A DNA stretch of 64,000 nucleotides from Semisulcospira habei (taxonomy: Eukaryota > Mollusca > Gastropoda > Semisulcospiridae). Shown in pieces: positions 11,278-23,500 of the stretch. The stretch is from positions 210,932,070 to 210,996,069 of the forward strand of contig BTPG01000003.1 in the NCBI GenBank assembly GCA_036245525.1. The letters run 5' to 3'. A program made the position numbers and the translations under genes. The stretch's first letter is position 1; every line of letters starts with the position of its first letter. The notes beneath the pieces were generated by a model that made no database searches, had not been told where the DNA came from, and saw only the letters and a program-made list of their open reading frames with translations.

Positions 11278-11522
11278 CATACCTTTAATTAATTTAGACT
11301 TCTAGATTATTATGCGTGTGTGTTGTGGGTGTGTGTGGTAGATGAGCATGGGTGTGTGAGTGGGTACGTATCGGTTTGTGAGATTAGTTGTCTAATTTTA
11401 AAGTTTTTACAGTGTGTGTAGGGCATTGGGTTTGTGTGATAGAGTATTAATTATTTCTTATTGTTGACTGTGATGTTTGTAATTGTAACGACACCAGCAC
11501 ACATTGCTATGCTTTATGTTTC
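11278..11522. other. AT/GT-rich spacer, possibly the LINE-D 3' UTR
   Basis: It holds a G/T-rich patch (11310-11420) and no frame or repeat that I recognise. It may be the untranslated end of LINE-D. Confidence 0.3.
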
Positions 11523-11736
11523 TTAACTGATTCTACCCCAACACCGAAATCCTTAAATTTGGCCGTTGTCCTCTGAAGACTGCATTACAGTGCAGGACAC
11601 AGATCGACCATGATAGTTCAAGGGTGATGCCAGAATAGCTTGGCGCCCATAGGCGCCAAGCTATTCTGGCATCACCCTTGAACTATCATGGTCGATCCTC
11701 ATCTTCCTGTGGTGTGTCTGGGGTAGAATGAGTTAA
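11523..11736. repeat. Palindromic TTAA element, family M copy 1
   Basis: A 214-bp near-perfect hairpin. The ends read TTAACTGATTCTACCCCA and its mirror TGGGGTAGAATGAGTTAA. The core stem has GCCAGAATAGCTTGGCGCC with its complement. It is almost identical to the copy at 59327-59540. Confidence 0.85.
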
Positions 11737-11774
11737 GACAAATGGCAATAAACAGTATATCTAATGGAGATTTG

Positions 11775-11970
11775 TTAACCCTTTTACTAGTTTTAGCCCC
11801 AAGGTCCCATTTCTCAAATTTTGGAGGTGTTGCCTAACAACTATGTACCAGTTGCAGGACAAGGATTGACCATGATAATTCAAGGGTAGTGCCAGCTTGG
11901 CGCCACTATCCTTGAATTATCCTGGTCAAGCCATCTCCTGCTGTAAGGATCTGGGGCTAAAGCACTTATT
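11775..11970. repeat. Palindromic TTAA element, family A copy 1
   Basis: It starts TTAACCCTTTTACTAG and has the family A body (CCCATTTCTCAAATTTTGGA, then GATAATTCAAGGGTAGTGCC). Its central stem has collapsed to a single CCAGCTTGGCGCC, so the hairpin loop has lost about 25 bp. The right end (GGGGCTAAAGCAC) is eroded. Confidence 0.75.
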
Positions 11971-12374
11971 CTAAAAGTAGCTGTAAGCGTTGATACAAAA
12001 AGAAAACTAAGAGCTAACAGTAACACGCATGCACTCGCGCACACACATACACGAATGCGTGAACGATAGTTGTAATGAATTGGACTTGACCAGGGAAATG
12101 GACTAGTAAATTACCCGTGTATTTTTCTGTGGGCTGGCGATTGGGTGCCTGATGGGACTGGGAGGGGCAGGGGAGCTAACTGTTTGTATGTTCAGTGCTG
12201 AGTAATTCCCCTTGGTATGTATACAAGGCAACAAGGTTGTGAATGTTTGTTTTACTTGTTTATGTCTTGGTGTTTGTTCTGTTTTGTTTATGAAAGTCTA
12301 GTGGGTTTATGTTAACGTTTAGAACTGAGCTTGTCAGACGGACAGTTGCCCCTAGTGGGATGAATACAGTTGAT

Positions 12375-12580
12375 TTAACCCCAACACCCTGCAGCAGGTG
12401 ATGGATTGATCATGATAATTCAAGGGTAGTGCCAGATGAGCTTGGCACCTGGAGGTGCCAAGCTCATCTGGCACTACCCTTGAATTATCATGATCAATCC
12501 ATCTCCTACAACTGGTGCACAGTTGTTAGACAATGCCTCCAAAAGTTTTAAAATGCAGCTGTGATGGTTAAGAGGGTTAA
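12375..12580. repeat. Palindromic TTAA element, family A copy 2
   Basis: A complete hairpin running TTAACCCCAACACC to AGAGGGTTAA, with the centre AGATGAGCTTGGCACC and its mirror. It shares the family A arms. Confidence 0.85.
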
Positions 12581-12597
12581 TTTGAATTTGAAAAGCA

Positions 12598-12760
12598 GCC
12601 TGGCACTGCCCTTAATCCCCATGGCATAACCGTTTTCAAAGCCTAAAGCTATGTGGCACTATCCTTGATTCGTCATGACTAATCTGTCTCCAAGGCATCA
12701 AGCTAATATAGCACTACCCAAGAACTGTCATTGCCATTGCATTTACCTTTCTCAAACAGG
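12598..12760. repeat. Degraded family A-like hairpin
   Basis: Scattered family A words (CTGGCACTGCCCTTAAT, GTGGCACTATCCTTGATT, CATCAAGCTAATATAGCAC) in diverged order. I read it as an old copy. Confidence 0.45.
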
Positions 12761-12786
12761 TATACATTCTGTTAGGAATTAGTTTT

Positions 12787-13101
12787 TTATTTGGGTTTAA
12801 CGCTGAGCAGGCAACCAAGGCCATCTCACGGCAGCATTCACGTGGCGGTCGCGCCTTCTCCCATCTTGGCCCCGCCACCTGGAACAGCCTTCCCGCCCCC
12901 GTCCGTAACTGTCAAACACTCTCCTCATTTAAATCACTTCTCAAAACCCACCTCTACAATGCTGCCTTTCACTAGTTCATTTCCCCAGCCATGCACAATT
13001 CATCACCACTATCACGTGTGTGTGTGTGCGTGTTGGCTGTTAGCCTTTTCATTATATCAGCGCTTAGAGCTACTTTTAGAATGAGCACTTAACAAATCTC
13101 C

Positions 13102-13144
<43 letters not shown>

Positions 13145-13145
13145 T
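12787..13145 (+). mobile_element. CR1/L2-like LINE 3' fragment with (ATT)n tail
   Basis: From about 12833 one frame reads FSHLGPATWNSLPAPVRNC followed by QTLSSFKSLLKTHLYNAAF, the conserved end of CR1/L2 ORF2. A short 3' UTR and (ATT)n at 13109-13143 follow. The first 45 bp (GGGTTTAACGCTGAGCAGG) resemble stretches at 47820, 54180 and 39895 and may be a separate repeat. It sits just upstream of the first visible SLC35C1 exon. Confidence 0.75.
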
Positions 13146-13342
13146 GGTAGGAAGGCAAGGCAGTATTCAAGTTGGCTTGGGTGATTTAGCACCTGTGTGT
13201 TTACTATATTTCCTTTTGCAAGAGGCATAAATTCCCATTAGCCTGTGTGGCCACAAGGAGGATCATGGGAATCTGTGCTGCCTGTACCATGGCTGCATGC
13301 CTAAGGTGGTTAAATAACACATTTTTAACTTTTTTCTTGCAG

Positions 13343-13459
13343 ACCCTGCCACTGTCCATTATCTTTGTGTGCATGATCAGCTTCAACAACTTGTGTCTCA
13401 AATTCGTCGGCGTTGCTTTTTACTACGTTGGGCGATCTCTCACTACCGTCTTCAATGTT
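13343..13459 (+). CDS. SLC35C1: SLC35C1 internal exon
   Basis: 39 codons. The acceptor is TTTTTTCTTGCAG before 13343, and the donor after GTT at 13459 is GTGAGT. It encodes [18 protein letters not shown], then [13 protein letters not shown] and LTTVFNV, the conserved mid-protein membrane segments. Phase 0 at both ends. Confidence 0.93.
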
Positions 13460-16400
13460 GTGAGTACAACGGCTTTAGCCTGCAGCTGTGATAACTGTAG
13501 CCGATTCCTACAGGAATCATCACCTCTAAACCCGCTACCGACACGCAATGGGTTAAGTTTCCCGTCATTGGGATGGACAGCGTGATAAAAAAAAACCACT
13601 AAAGTCTGTCGCGTACTTTAAGACCCAAGGTCCCATTTCTCAAATTTTGGAAGTGATGCCTAACGACTAAGTACCAGTTGCGGGGGATGGATTGACCATG
13701 ATAATTCAAGAGTAGTGCCAGATTAGCTTGGCGCCTAACGGCGCCAAGCTAATCTGGCACTACCCTTGAATTATGATGGTCAATCCATCTTCCTGCTGCA
13801 GGGACTCGGAGCTAAATGGGTTAAACATGACCGAAATAGGTACATGATTACTGACTGCAAGGCTGCATGTGTACAAGAAGAGTACAAGGGCATGCTGTCA
13901 GGGTGAGGTGCGTATCATCGGGTAAGCATCCCGATATCACAACGATGTAATCATTCACGACTGGAGGCTTCTTTTTTTTCTCAAGATTTGTCCGTCCCAG
14001 TGACAGACAGCTTTTTATTTTTTCTGTTCCTATCAATATTTGTCTTTCAAACGTGTAAAATTTTCAATTTTTTTTGTCACAACTGAGGACCTTTTTGACA
14101 GGATATGTTTTTGATATCCTGTTTTTGCAAGTTGAAGTAGGTATTTGCAAAATGTTTCACATGTTGCAGATTTTCACCTATCTGTTGCTGGGCCAGTCGA
14201 CGTCTCTCAAAGCCATCACATGCTGCGCTGTAATTATTGCCGGATTTTTCCTGGGCGTTGACCAAGAGGGCGCAGGAGGTGGGAGACCATACATGTTTAA
14301 CCCATTCAGCCCTGAGTCCCTACAGCAGGAGATGGATTGACCATGATAATTCAAGGGTAGTGCCAGATTAGCTTGGTGCCTGAAGGCGCCAAGCTAATCT
14401 GGCACTACCCTTAAATTGTCATGGTCAGTCCATCTCCTGCAACTGGTACATAGTCGTTTGGCAACACCACCAAAATTTGAGAAATGGGACCTCGGGGCTA
14501 GAAGGGTTAAAGATAATTGAGTTCTGTCTTCAGCTGGTAATTTGGATCGACAATGATAGCTCAAGGGTGGTGCCAGAATATCTTGGTGTGTAGAGGTGCC
14601 AAGCTGTTTTGAACGGTCATAGTCGGTCTGTCTCCTGTTGTCTTTAGAGGTCAACTCCCAAATTGAAAATTTTGACCCCAGGGCTCAATTTGTTAACCCA
14701 TTTGAGCCGTGACGAACTACAGCAGGAGATGGATTGACTATAATAATTTAACTTTTTAAGGCCAGTGACGGATTAGTTTGGCACCATCAGGCGCCAAGCT
14801 AATCTGGCACTACCCTTGAATTGTCATGGTTGATTCATCTCCTGCAACTGTGCAATCATTAGGCGATACCTCCAAACTTTTGGAAATGTGAAAAGAATAG
14901 GGGAGACTGCCAGTGCTAATATTTTAGGAAGATTACAAAGTAGGTAAAAGCACTGTCAGGGGAGAGAAGTGTGCATGATTGACCAGTGATCATAGATCTA
15001 CTGTGGTCAAAGCACACACAAAAAAAAAGATAGAAAAGAGGGGTGCACAAAGAAAGTGACTGAAAGAAATGCATTTGGAAGCCCCCCCCGAAGGGGGGTG
15101 TATCACATATCCCACTGTTCCAGCCACTCAGTGCATGGAAATTTAAATCTAGGTCCCCCAAGGGGGGGTCCAGATATTTAGCCAGTTTGGACAGCTGTTT
15201 CGGTCTTGGCGACCTCATCAGCACACCATTCAGCATACTGGTGGAAGGCTGGAACTTTTGCCTACCTGCAAAGACAGCGTGTCTGCTGGGGCATACAATA
15301 CAGTCCATGCCTCCACCTGTTAACTCTTTTGGAAATGTGGCCTTGGGGGCAAACGGGTTTACCATTGCAAGCTGTAGTTGGTAAAAGCTCTACCCTCTTG
15401 TTCATGCGGCCAGTGGTACCATAAACTGTACTGATGGCTTCATGCACAGTGGCATTATTTATTCCTTTGGGTGTTGGTAGTGATTTTAATCATGATTCCT
15501 GTAAGAATCTTCGTGAGAGCAAAAAACGCTGCCGACACCCAAAGAGTTGGTTAGAGACTGGGCACACGCTACCTCAAACACCTATTGCCGGGCGCAATTT
15601 TGTGGTGGCAATGTTGCTGCCACATTGCAGAGCACTAGCAATATTGCCGCCACAACTTGCCACCCGATACAATCCGAGTCTATTTTCTTGTGGTAGCCCG
15701 CAAGACTAGAGCAATGTTGCCACCTCTCGGGCAATCAGCGGTGTCCTTGCGTCACTTCGCATTTGTTTTCTCAAAACAACATTACCGATGACATTACTGT
15801 TAGGAATACTGTCTCGCTAGCCTAATTTTAGCCCAAAATTGAGGTTGTGTGCCTTTAAGGAGGGAAGGTATCAGGGGGCGTTATCTGCTAGGCAGAGCCA
15901 CGGTAGCCTCCCTTCCCTCCATATCCGGAACGCGGTCACCTGATTCGCCATTCTGTCTCTTCGCTGAGCCGTGGATGGTTGTGTGCCCTACCTAGCTCCG
16001 TTCAGGCTTCGTTCTCTCGCGACTTTGAATTTCTTCAAGTTCGTGGTTAGAGGTTGACGGGTTACTACTGGCTTGTGAGCTTCCTGCGGCAGAACGGTCT
16101 TCTGTTCCGGCTGCAGTGTCGACCGGACTGTGCCTTCTCGTCCTTGGCGGGACTTTGCGGCCATCTTTCGTGGGCCCTCGTCCTCCGTCCCTCACAGTGG
16201 TAACCTTCTTTCTACCATGACCAGGTAAGCATTGTGGCTTGTAGTTAGTGCCCTCGGCCGACGCTACGGTTGCAGTAGCACTGGGCAGAGGCGCTCGTAG
16301 TGTGACCGTTTGTGTGGTTTCGTTGATAAGACGTGGAAGAGAAAAGTGTACATGCGGCAGGACCGGTTCTAGCGACCGGTCGGGGGTGAATTAGCAACAA

Positions 16401-17533
16401 GGGCGCTGCTATCTCAACCCTACTGGGCGGAGCTACACCGTGAGGTTTCATTGTTGCCACATGTACCAGTCTTTCTTCTATGCTTGAAAGCCTGTTTTCT
16501 TCTGCTCTATGTATTCCAGTTGGCAAGTTCGTACCTGCACAAGATGCGCAGACTTCCAGTGGCCGAGTGATGCCCACGACGTCTGTCTTCCGTGCTCTGG
16601 CTGTTCCCCCACCCACCCTTGCGGCATCTGCACCACCTGGGAGGAGGAGCAGTGGTCGCAACTGTGGCGGTTCTACCGGCGGAAGCGTCCGAAGAAGGCC
16701 GCTCCATCTACTGTGGTGGAGGAAACACTGAGAGCTCTCACGATGCGGGACGCACATGCGGATCCGGAGCCTCACGCTCCTGACGGAGGGTTCGTCAGCT
16801 CGCTGGGGTTACGTGTCACCGAGCATGGCCAACGAAGTACTCCGACATCGGTGTTTGTCAGCTCGCCGGCAGTTCCTGACCCCGAGCTTGGCCAACACCG
16901 GGCGCCTACAGGGTTTGTCGGCTCGCTGGGTCCCACCGAGTCTGACCGACAGCGCCCGCGGGATCGCAGCGCGTCTACGACCGTGAGAAGCTCTGTTGAC
17001 AAGCACAAGTCTTCTGGTGCGGAGGTTAGTGCCTTAGTTAGCACTAAGAGTAATAAACCTACAAAAAACACATTAGCGAGTGTAGTTAAGGTGCCTCCTG
17101 TTTTGGCCCCCTCGGCCCGGCCCCTGGCACAGGGGGAGGTGACTGTTTTTCAGAGACCACGCGGTCGCAACTCCCGCGCTTCTAATGGTTCCCGTGACTC
17201 TCACGTCGCTCGCTCCGAACGCTTTTCTTCTCGCTCCGTGGGTGGGTCTTCCCGCTCGAGCTCGACTTCCAGAGAGCGCCGAGCGCCTAAGAGGCTCAGC
17301 CCTCTTCCCGACCGGCGTACTTCGTACTCTCACCGGGATAGAGATCTCCGTCCTCGTTCGCCGCACCGCTCGACTTAGCGACCCCGGTCCCGTTCGCCCT
17401 CTCCTTCCCGGAGCCAGCGTTACCGCTACCACCGGACTTACTCTCCCCGTCGCCGTCCTTCCCCGCGGCAATGCTCCCCTCTTCACCACTCCGTTTCGAG
17501 ACGTCCAGCGACGAGGTTCTCCCCGAAGTCCCG

Positions 17534-17564
<31 letters not shown>

Positions 17565-20500
17565 TTTCTTCGCGACAGGCCCGTTCGCCTCCCAGCGCTA
17601 CAGTGACACGACGCGAGTTAGGTAGCGACGTTTCCAGTGTTGGTGTCCGACCTTCCCCCCCATCAGGGGTCAGATCCTGTTGTGGAGGACGACGCTCTCA
17701 GCCTCGTTCCTGAGGGTTCGATGTCAGCCTTACTGCGTGACGATGCGTCCAACGCGTCCGGACACTCCCCCCTCTCGGACGACGCCGGGGTTCGGCAGCC
17801 CTCCCTCAGTCATAAGATGGAGACCCTCCGGGCCTTGGATGAAGCGGCTCGCCTTATCGCGGCCTCCCTTCCTCCGGAAGACTGCCCACCTTCACCGCCG
17901 GTCAAGAGGAAAGCTTCTGCGTTTGTGGATGCGGCCAGCCTGACGAAGCGGTTCAAGTCTCTCCCTCAACCTCCAGGGTTCCGAGATCTGCGTGACGCCC
18001 TTTCGTCGCATCTTCGAACTAATTCCTTTGGGGACGCTGGTTTCTTTTCGGACAACAGGTGGCCCGCTGATCTACAGATTGCCTTTCAGCAACGCTGGTA
18101 CGCGGGTCATTCACAGTCCTTCGCCTGTCCGCTACCGGAACTGGACGCCCAGGCCCTCTCCTTCGCTGGCTCCCCTCGTCCGGGTCCCGTCATCCCAGGC
18201 CTCGACAAGACAGCTACCCTCATACAGAATGCCCTCGCTACAGCGGGATTCCTCGACTTGGTGACCCAGACTATCGTTCGCCGGGTGGAAGAAGCCTGGA
18301 ACCCTGTGACCTCTCCTTTTCTGGCGGACATCCTATCTTTGGCAGTGGCAGGCAACCGGGCGGCGTTTCACTCCGCTGTAAACTCCATGACGGCCGCGGC
18401 CAACTGCGACCTGATGCGACGGGATGCTCTTCTCCGTTCCTGTGATCTTCCCCCGGACTTGAAGAAGCAACTTAGACAGGCGCCGTTTGGAGGGGAACTG
18501 CTTTTCGGGCCCACCTGGCAGGCGGTGAAGGAAGCCAACAAGGACTTGTGGCCCAGCCGACCGACGCCACACCGCTTTCGGGTTCCCCGCAAGGCCGCGG
18601 GTCATGCCCTGCGGCCCGTCAGACCCGCTCCCCGCCCCCCTACAGTGCGCGGACGTCTCCCTCCTCGCGCCCCAGCCTTTGGGCGCGCTCGCCTTCGCCC
18701 CGACTCGACTTCCGCCCCCGCCCCCTCCTCCGCCTGGCCCCGGCCCGCCCGCCGTCCAGGGAGGGGCAGGGCCCACTGACGCTTATCTTCCTCCGCCTCC
18801 GCCGACCGCTCCCCTCTCTCCTGTCGGCGGGAGGCTGGCGCGCCACAGCCAGGCGTGGCATGCGCTTTTCCCGGACAATGCCTGGGTGCTTTCTACCGTC
18901 TCCGAAGGTCTTCGGATCGCTTTTCGGTCGCCGCCCCCCCCTCCGCCGCTCTCCCGTTTGGACCCCTGTGCCTCCCGACCTAGACAGGGCCGTTGCTCTT
19001 CGCGACGAGGTGCACTCCCTACTACTAAAGACGGCGACGGAAGTGGTTTCGCAGCCCAACTCGCCTGCTTTCTACAGCCGCCTTTTCGTTGTGCCCAAGC
19101 CAAACGGCAAGTGGAGACCGGTCATCGATCTCTCCGCCTTGAACAAGTTCATCGTGGCTCCCCCCTTCCGCATGGAGACGGCCCGAGCCCTTCGGGCCGC
19201 GGTGCAGCCGATGGATTTTGCCGTCAACCTGGATCTCTCGGATGCATACCTTCACGTGCCTGTACACCCTTCGTCCCGACGGTATCTATGCTTTGCCTTT
19301 GCAGGAGTGATTTACCAGTTCCGAGTGTTGCCCTTCGGTCTCAACCTCAGCCCCTGGGTGTTCACGCGCATCATGGATGCAGTCGTCGCCCGGGCCAGAC
19401 GGACGTCGTCCAGCCCGACGTCGAACTACCTCGACGACCTCCTCCTATGGAACCAGTCGGTCACGGCCTTAACCAGGGATCGAGATGCGCTGCTGCACCT
19501 CCTCGACAATCTCGGCTTCCCGACCTGGTGCCCTCCCGCCACTTCCTCCATCTGGGTATGGAGTTTCACACAGACTGCAACCTGGTTCGTCTCCCGGGAC
19601 CCCGCATACAGAAGCTGGCGACCAGACTCGCTCGGCCTCCGCCAGAGTGTGGCTACAGCTCCTTGGCCTGATGAGTGCGGCGGCAGACTTGCTCCACCTG
19701 GGTCGCCTGTACTACCGTCCCCTTCAGCTCCATCTACTCTTACACTGGCGGCCGTCCTCGGGCGACCTGGAGACGATGGTACCAGTTCCCTTGATGTTGC
19801 TGCCGCATCTTCGTCGATGGGCGGATCCTGCCTGGCTGGCGTCGGGAGTCCCCCTCTACACGCCTCCCCCCCCGACTGTCACTTTGCGTCGACGCGAGCA
19901 GCTCCGGCTGGGGAGCTCACCTACTTCCGATGTTCACCACGGCTTCCGGCATTTGGACCTCGGACCTAGCGATGCGACACATCAACTGGTTGGAGCTCCA
20001 GGCAGTTTGGCAAGCACTCCTCGTCTGGGAACCTTGTCTGCGTCATCAGGAGCTTCTCGTCCTGTCCGACAACTCTACAGTCGTCGCCTACCTTCAGAAG
20101 CAGGGCGGGACACGCTCCCCGTCTCTTTGCATTCTTCTTTACCAGATCCTGCGGTGGTGCGAAGACCGCGACATTTCCCTCAGAGCCAGACACATCCCGG
20201 GCCATCTCAATGTCCTGGCAGACTCCCTCTCTCGACGCGGGCAGCTTCTCCACACCGAGTGGACACTCCGACCAGACATCTTTCGGATGATTTGCGACCA
20301 CTGGGAGACGCCCATGATCGACCTCTTTGCCACGAGATGGAACCACCAACTTCCACTCATCGTCTCCCCCATCCCAGATCCTCAAGCCTGGGCGGTCGAC
20401 GCTCTATCCATTCCCTGGGACGGCCTCATCGCGTACACCTATCCACCGACGGTCCTCGTTCCCAAGGTCCTGCTCAAGCTCAGAGGTTGCAACACGGTTC

Positions 20501-23500
20501 TGTACCTAGTGGCCCCCTTCTCCTGGTCCCGGTCCTGGACAACCGACCTCCTGAACCTGGCGTCGGCCCCCCCACTACAGCTGCCCACTCCACCATCGAT
20601 GCTCAAGCAGCCCCGGCGGGACCTGTTCCACCCGTGCCCCGAGCGTCTCCTCCTACACGCCTGGAGATTGTGCGGCAAGCCCTCGCCAACAGAGGTTTCT
20701 CAAGTACGGCGGTGGATGCGATCGCTACAGCCCGCAGGCGATCCACTAGGCGAGTTTACGAGGGGAAATGGCGGGTTCTCTGCGACTGATGTGTTGTCGA
20801 ACGACTCTCCCCCACGGATCTGACGGTTCCCCAGCTAGCAGAATTCTTCCTCTGGCTCTTCAATGATCAGCGCTTGGCTCCCATTACCATTCGCGGCTAT
20901 CTGGCTATGATAGCCGACACGTACCGGCACCTGGGACGCCCCGACCCTGGCGCCTGCAAGGACCTTGCGGATCTGATGGCACACTTCGGCCTTCATCAAC
21001 CAACCTCCCGCTCCCTTGTGCCGAGATGGGACCTACCATGGACACTGACGTGGCTCAACACTAGCCGTTTCGAGCCTTTGCAGCTGGCGCGACTGGCGGA
21101 TGTGACGCGGAAGACGTGCTTCCTACTAGCCCTCGCCACTGCGGCCAGGGTCAGCGAGCTTCACGCCTTCTCGACCCACCCCTCGTGCCTGCAGTTCCGG
21201 GTGGACGGTTCGCTACAACTGCTGCCGGACCCGAACTTCCTGGCCAAGACACGGCATTCCTCTAGCCGCCCCACAAGTGGTCTCCATACCAGCACTGAGG
21301 GGACCTGGCTTCTCCCGAGACTCCAGACAGCAAGATCCGGTGAGAGCAGTGCGTATCTACTTGCGCCGGACCAAGCCTTTGCGCAGGGGCCGCACCCGCC
21401 TTTTCCTTCCTTTGTCTCCAGGTAGAAATGACATTACGGCCCAAACGATCTCCGCCTGGCTCCGTTGGGTGATACGCTCCGCTTACCACGACCTCGCCCC
21501 TGAGACCGCCGCACGTCTAAACATCCGGGCGCATGAGGTACGAGCCATGGCGGCGAGCCTTGCATTCGACCGCAACTGTGCAGTCAAGGACATTGTGGCG
21601 GCCGTGGGCTGGCGTTCAGAGTCAACCTTCGCCAGATTCTACCTGAGGGACCTCTCCGGCCAGCGCGAGAACCTGTCGCTGGTGGGGGATGTCACGGCGG
21701 CACAACACTCCCTCCCGGCACCCCGGGTGCCGTAGGTATTCTTCGCTAAAATTATCGGGATGTTGTGCCTAGGAGGGCGGGTTTCGGGGACCTAATAGTT
21801 TGCTTAGGGACGTTATTAGCGGCACCCACCGCCTCATCGACATTCTTCCTAACAGTAATGTCATCGGTAATGTTGTTTTGAGAAAACAAATGTATTTTTC
21901 TCTAAAATATATTTTTTGAAAAATACTTACCGATGACATTACTCGGAGGACCCTCCCTCCTACCCCGCTGCCGCTGGCTCGCTACGATACAGAATGGCGA
22001 ATCAGGTGACCACGTTCCGGATATGGAGAGAAGGGAGGCTACCGTGGCTCTGCCTAGCAGATAACGCCCCCTGATACCTTCCCTCCTTAAAGGCACATAA
22101 CCTCAATTTTGGGCTAAAATTAGGCTAGCGAGACAGTATTCCTAACAGTAATGTCATCGGTAAGTATTTTTCAAAAAAAATTATTTTAGAGAAAAATACA
22201 TTTTCTTCATCTTCCAAGCCGGCAAAAATGGTGGAGAAGCTGAACGATGGCTTTGAGACTGTTCACTCATTGGAGCGAATAGCCGCATATCCGTATGCAT
22301 CATGTCTCCAATGAATTAATTGATAACCTTGTCTGAGAGTTCCCATGCATATGGGACTCCCGCAGTTCCGAATATTTCAACCGTGCACGTGAGAGCTGTT
22401 CCACATATGGTAATGGCAGGTCAGTCAGTACAAACACATTGCGTGCACATTGAAACATGTGCCACGAAGCCGATGTGGCAGGTGGCAAATTTTTGCTCAC
22501 CACACATTGCTGAAAGCAAAATCTGTCAGCGTGAGCCGCGCCCCTTAGCAGTCCAGGCAAACGGTGACTCTCAAGCATTTAATTGAACTCTTTGGCTGTC
22601 GGTAGCAGTTTTTGTCACAGTGAATTCTGCAGGGATCATTGTGTCAAGAACGACAGCCAAAGGGTTCACATGGAAATAACCAACACGGAAAGAGACATGC
22701 TTTGAAAGCATGTTTCTTTCTTGGCTATTTCTTTGGTTAACCCATTTAGCCCCAGCACCCTACAGCAGGAGATGGATGGACCCTGACAATTCAAGGGTAG
22801 TGCCAGATGAGCTTGGCGCCTGTAGGCGCCAAGCTCATCTGGCACGACCCTTGAATTGTCAGGGTCCATCCATCTCCTGTAACTGGCGCACCCCATCTCC
22901 TGTAGCTGGCGCATGGTCTTTAGGTGACACCTCCAAAATTTTGGAAATGCGCCCGTGAGTTGAAATGGGTTAATGAGCTCCTGGTACACGCGCACACTTC
23001 AATAAGCCATCCTTTTGCGCAGGTTCGCTGTCCCTCGCGGGCGTGGCTTTCGGCGTGTTGGCCAGTGCTACCGTCGCTCTCAATGCCATTTTCACCAAGA
23101 AAGTTCTGCCCCTCGTGGACAACAACGTCTGGCGTCTCACTCTCTACAATAACATCAACGCCACCATTCTTTTCCTCCCCATGATGATCTTGTTTGGGGA
23201 GGTGGGGGAGGTCGTCAACTTCCCGAAGCTGGGGAACCTTCAGTTTTGGAACATGATGATCATCAGTGGCATTTTCGGCTTCGCTATCGGCTCCGTCACT
23301 GGTCTTCAGATTCAGGTAGGTGATGGAGGATATTCTTGTAGAAATTACAAAATGCTTACTTTATTTCGAAATCTTTTAGTTAAATATTTGACATATTTAT
23401 TATTTATTTTGTATGCGCTTGGGAATTGCGTGTAGAGTTCCTCAGTTGACATCTGATGTTGATAACTCACGTGAGCATAAGCATAAAAAGGTCCACCATC

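Larger units (their letters stand above)
15762..22203 (+). mobile_element. DIRS-like tyrosine-recombinase retrotransposon, structurally complete
   Basis: A 6.4-kb element with the full DIRS architecture: inverted terminal repeats (15780-15957 and 21996-22166) whose outermost ends differ, then gag-like, RT, RNase H and tyrosine-recombinase regions. An internal complementary region at 21842-21955 joins the complements of the two outer ends. TTT lies at both borders and no longer target duplication is seen, as expected for recombinase-mediated insertion. The coding regions carry a stop and several frameshifts. It occupies SLC35C1 intron 2 in sense orientation. Confidence 0.92.

Noticed and set aside
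11278..13342. Search for the missing N-terminal SLC35C1 exons
   Set aside because: Nothing resembling the first membrane segments of the transporter is present between LINE-D and the exon at 13343, nor left of it; they must lie outside the window.
14916..15365. 149-codon minus-strand frame in SLC35C1 intron
   Set aside because: No motif and includes homopolymer-encoded stretches; reads like chance.
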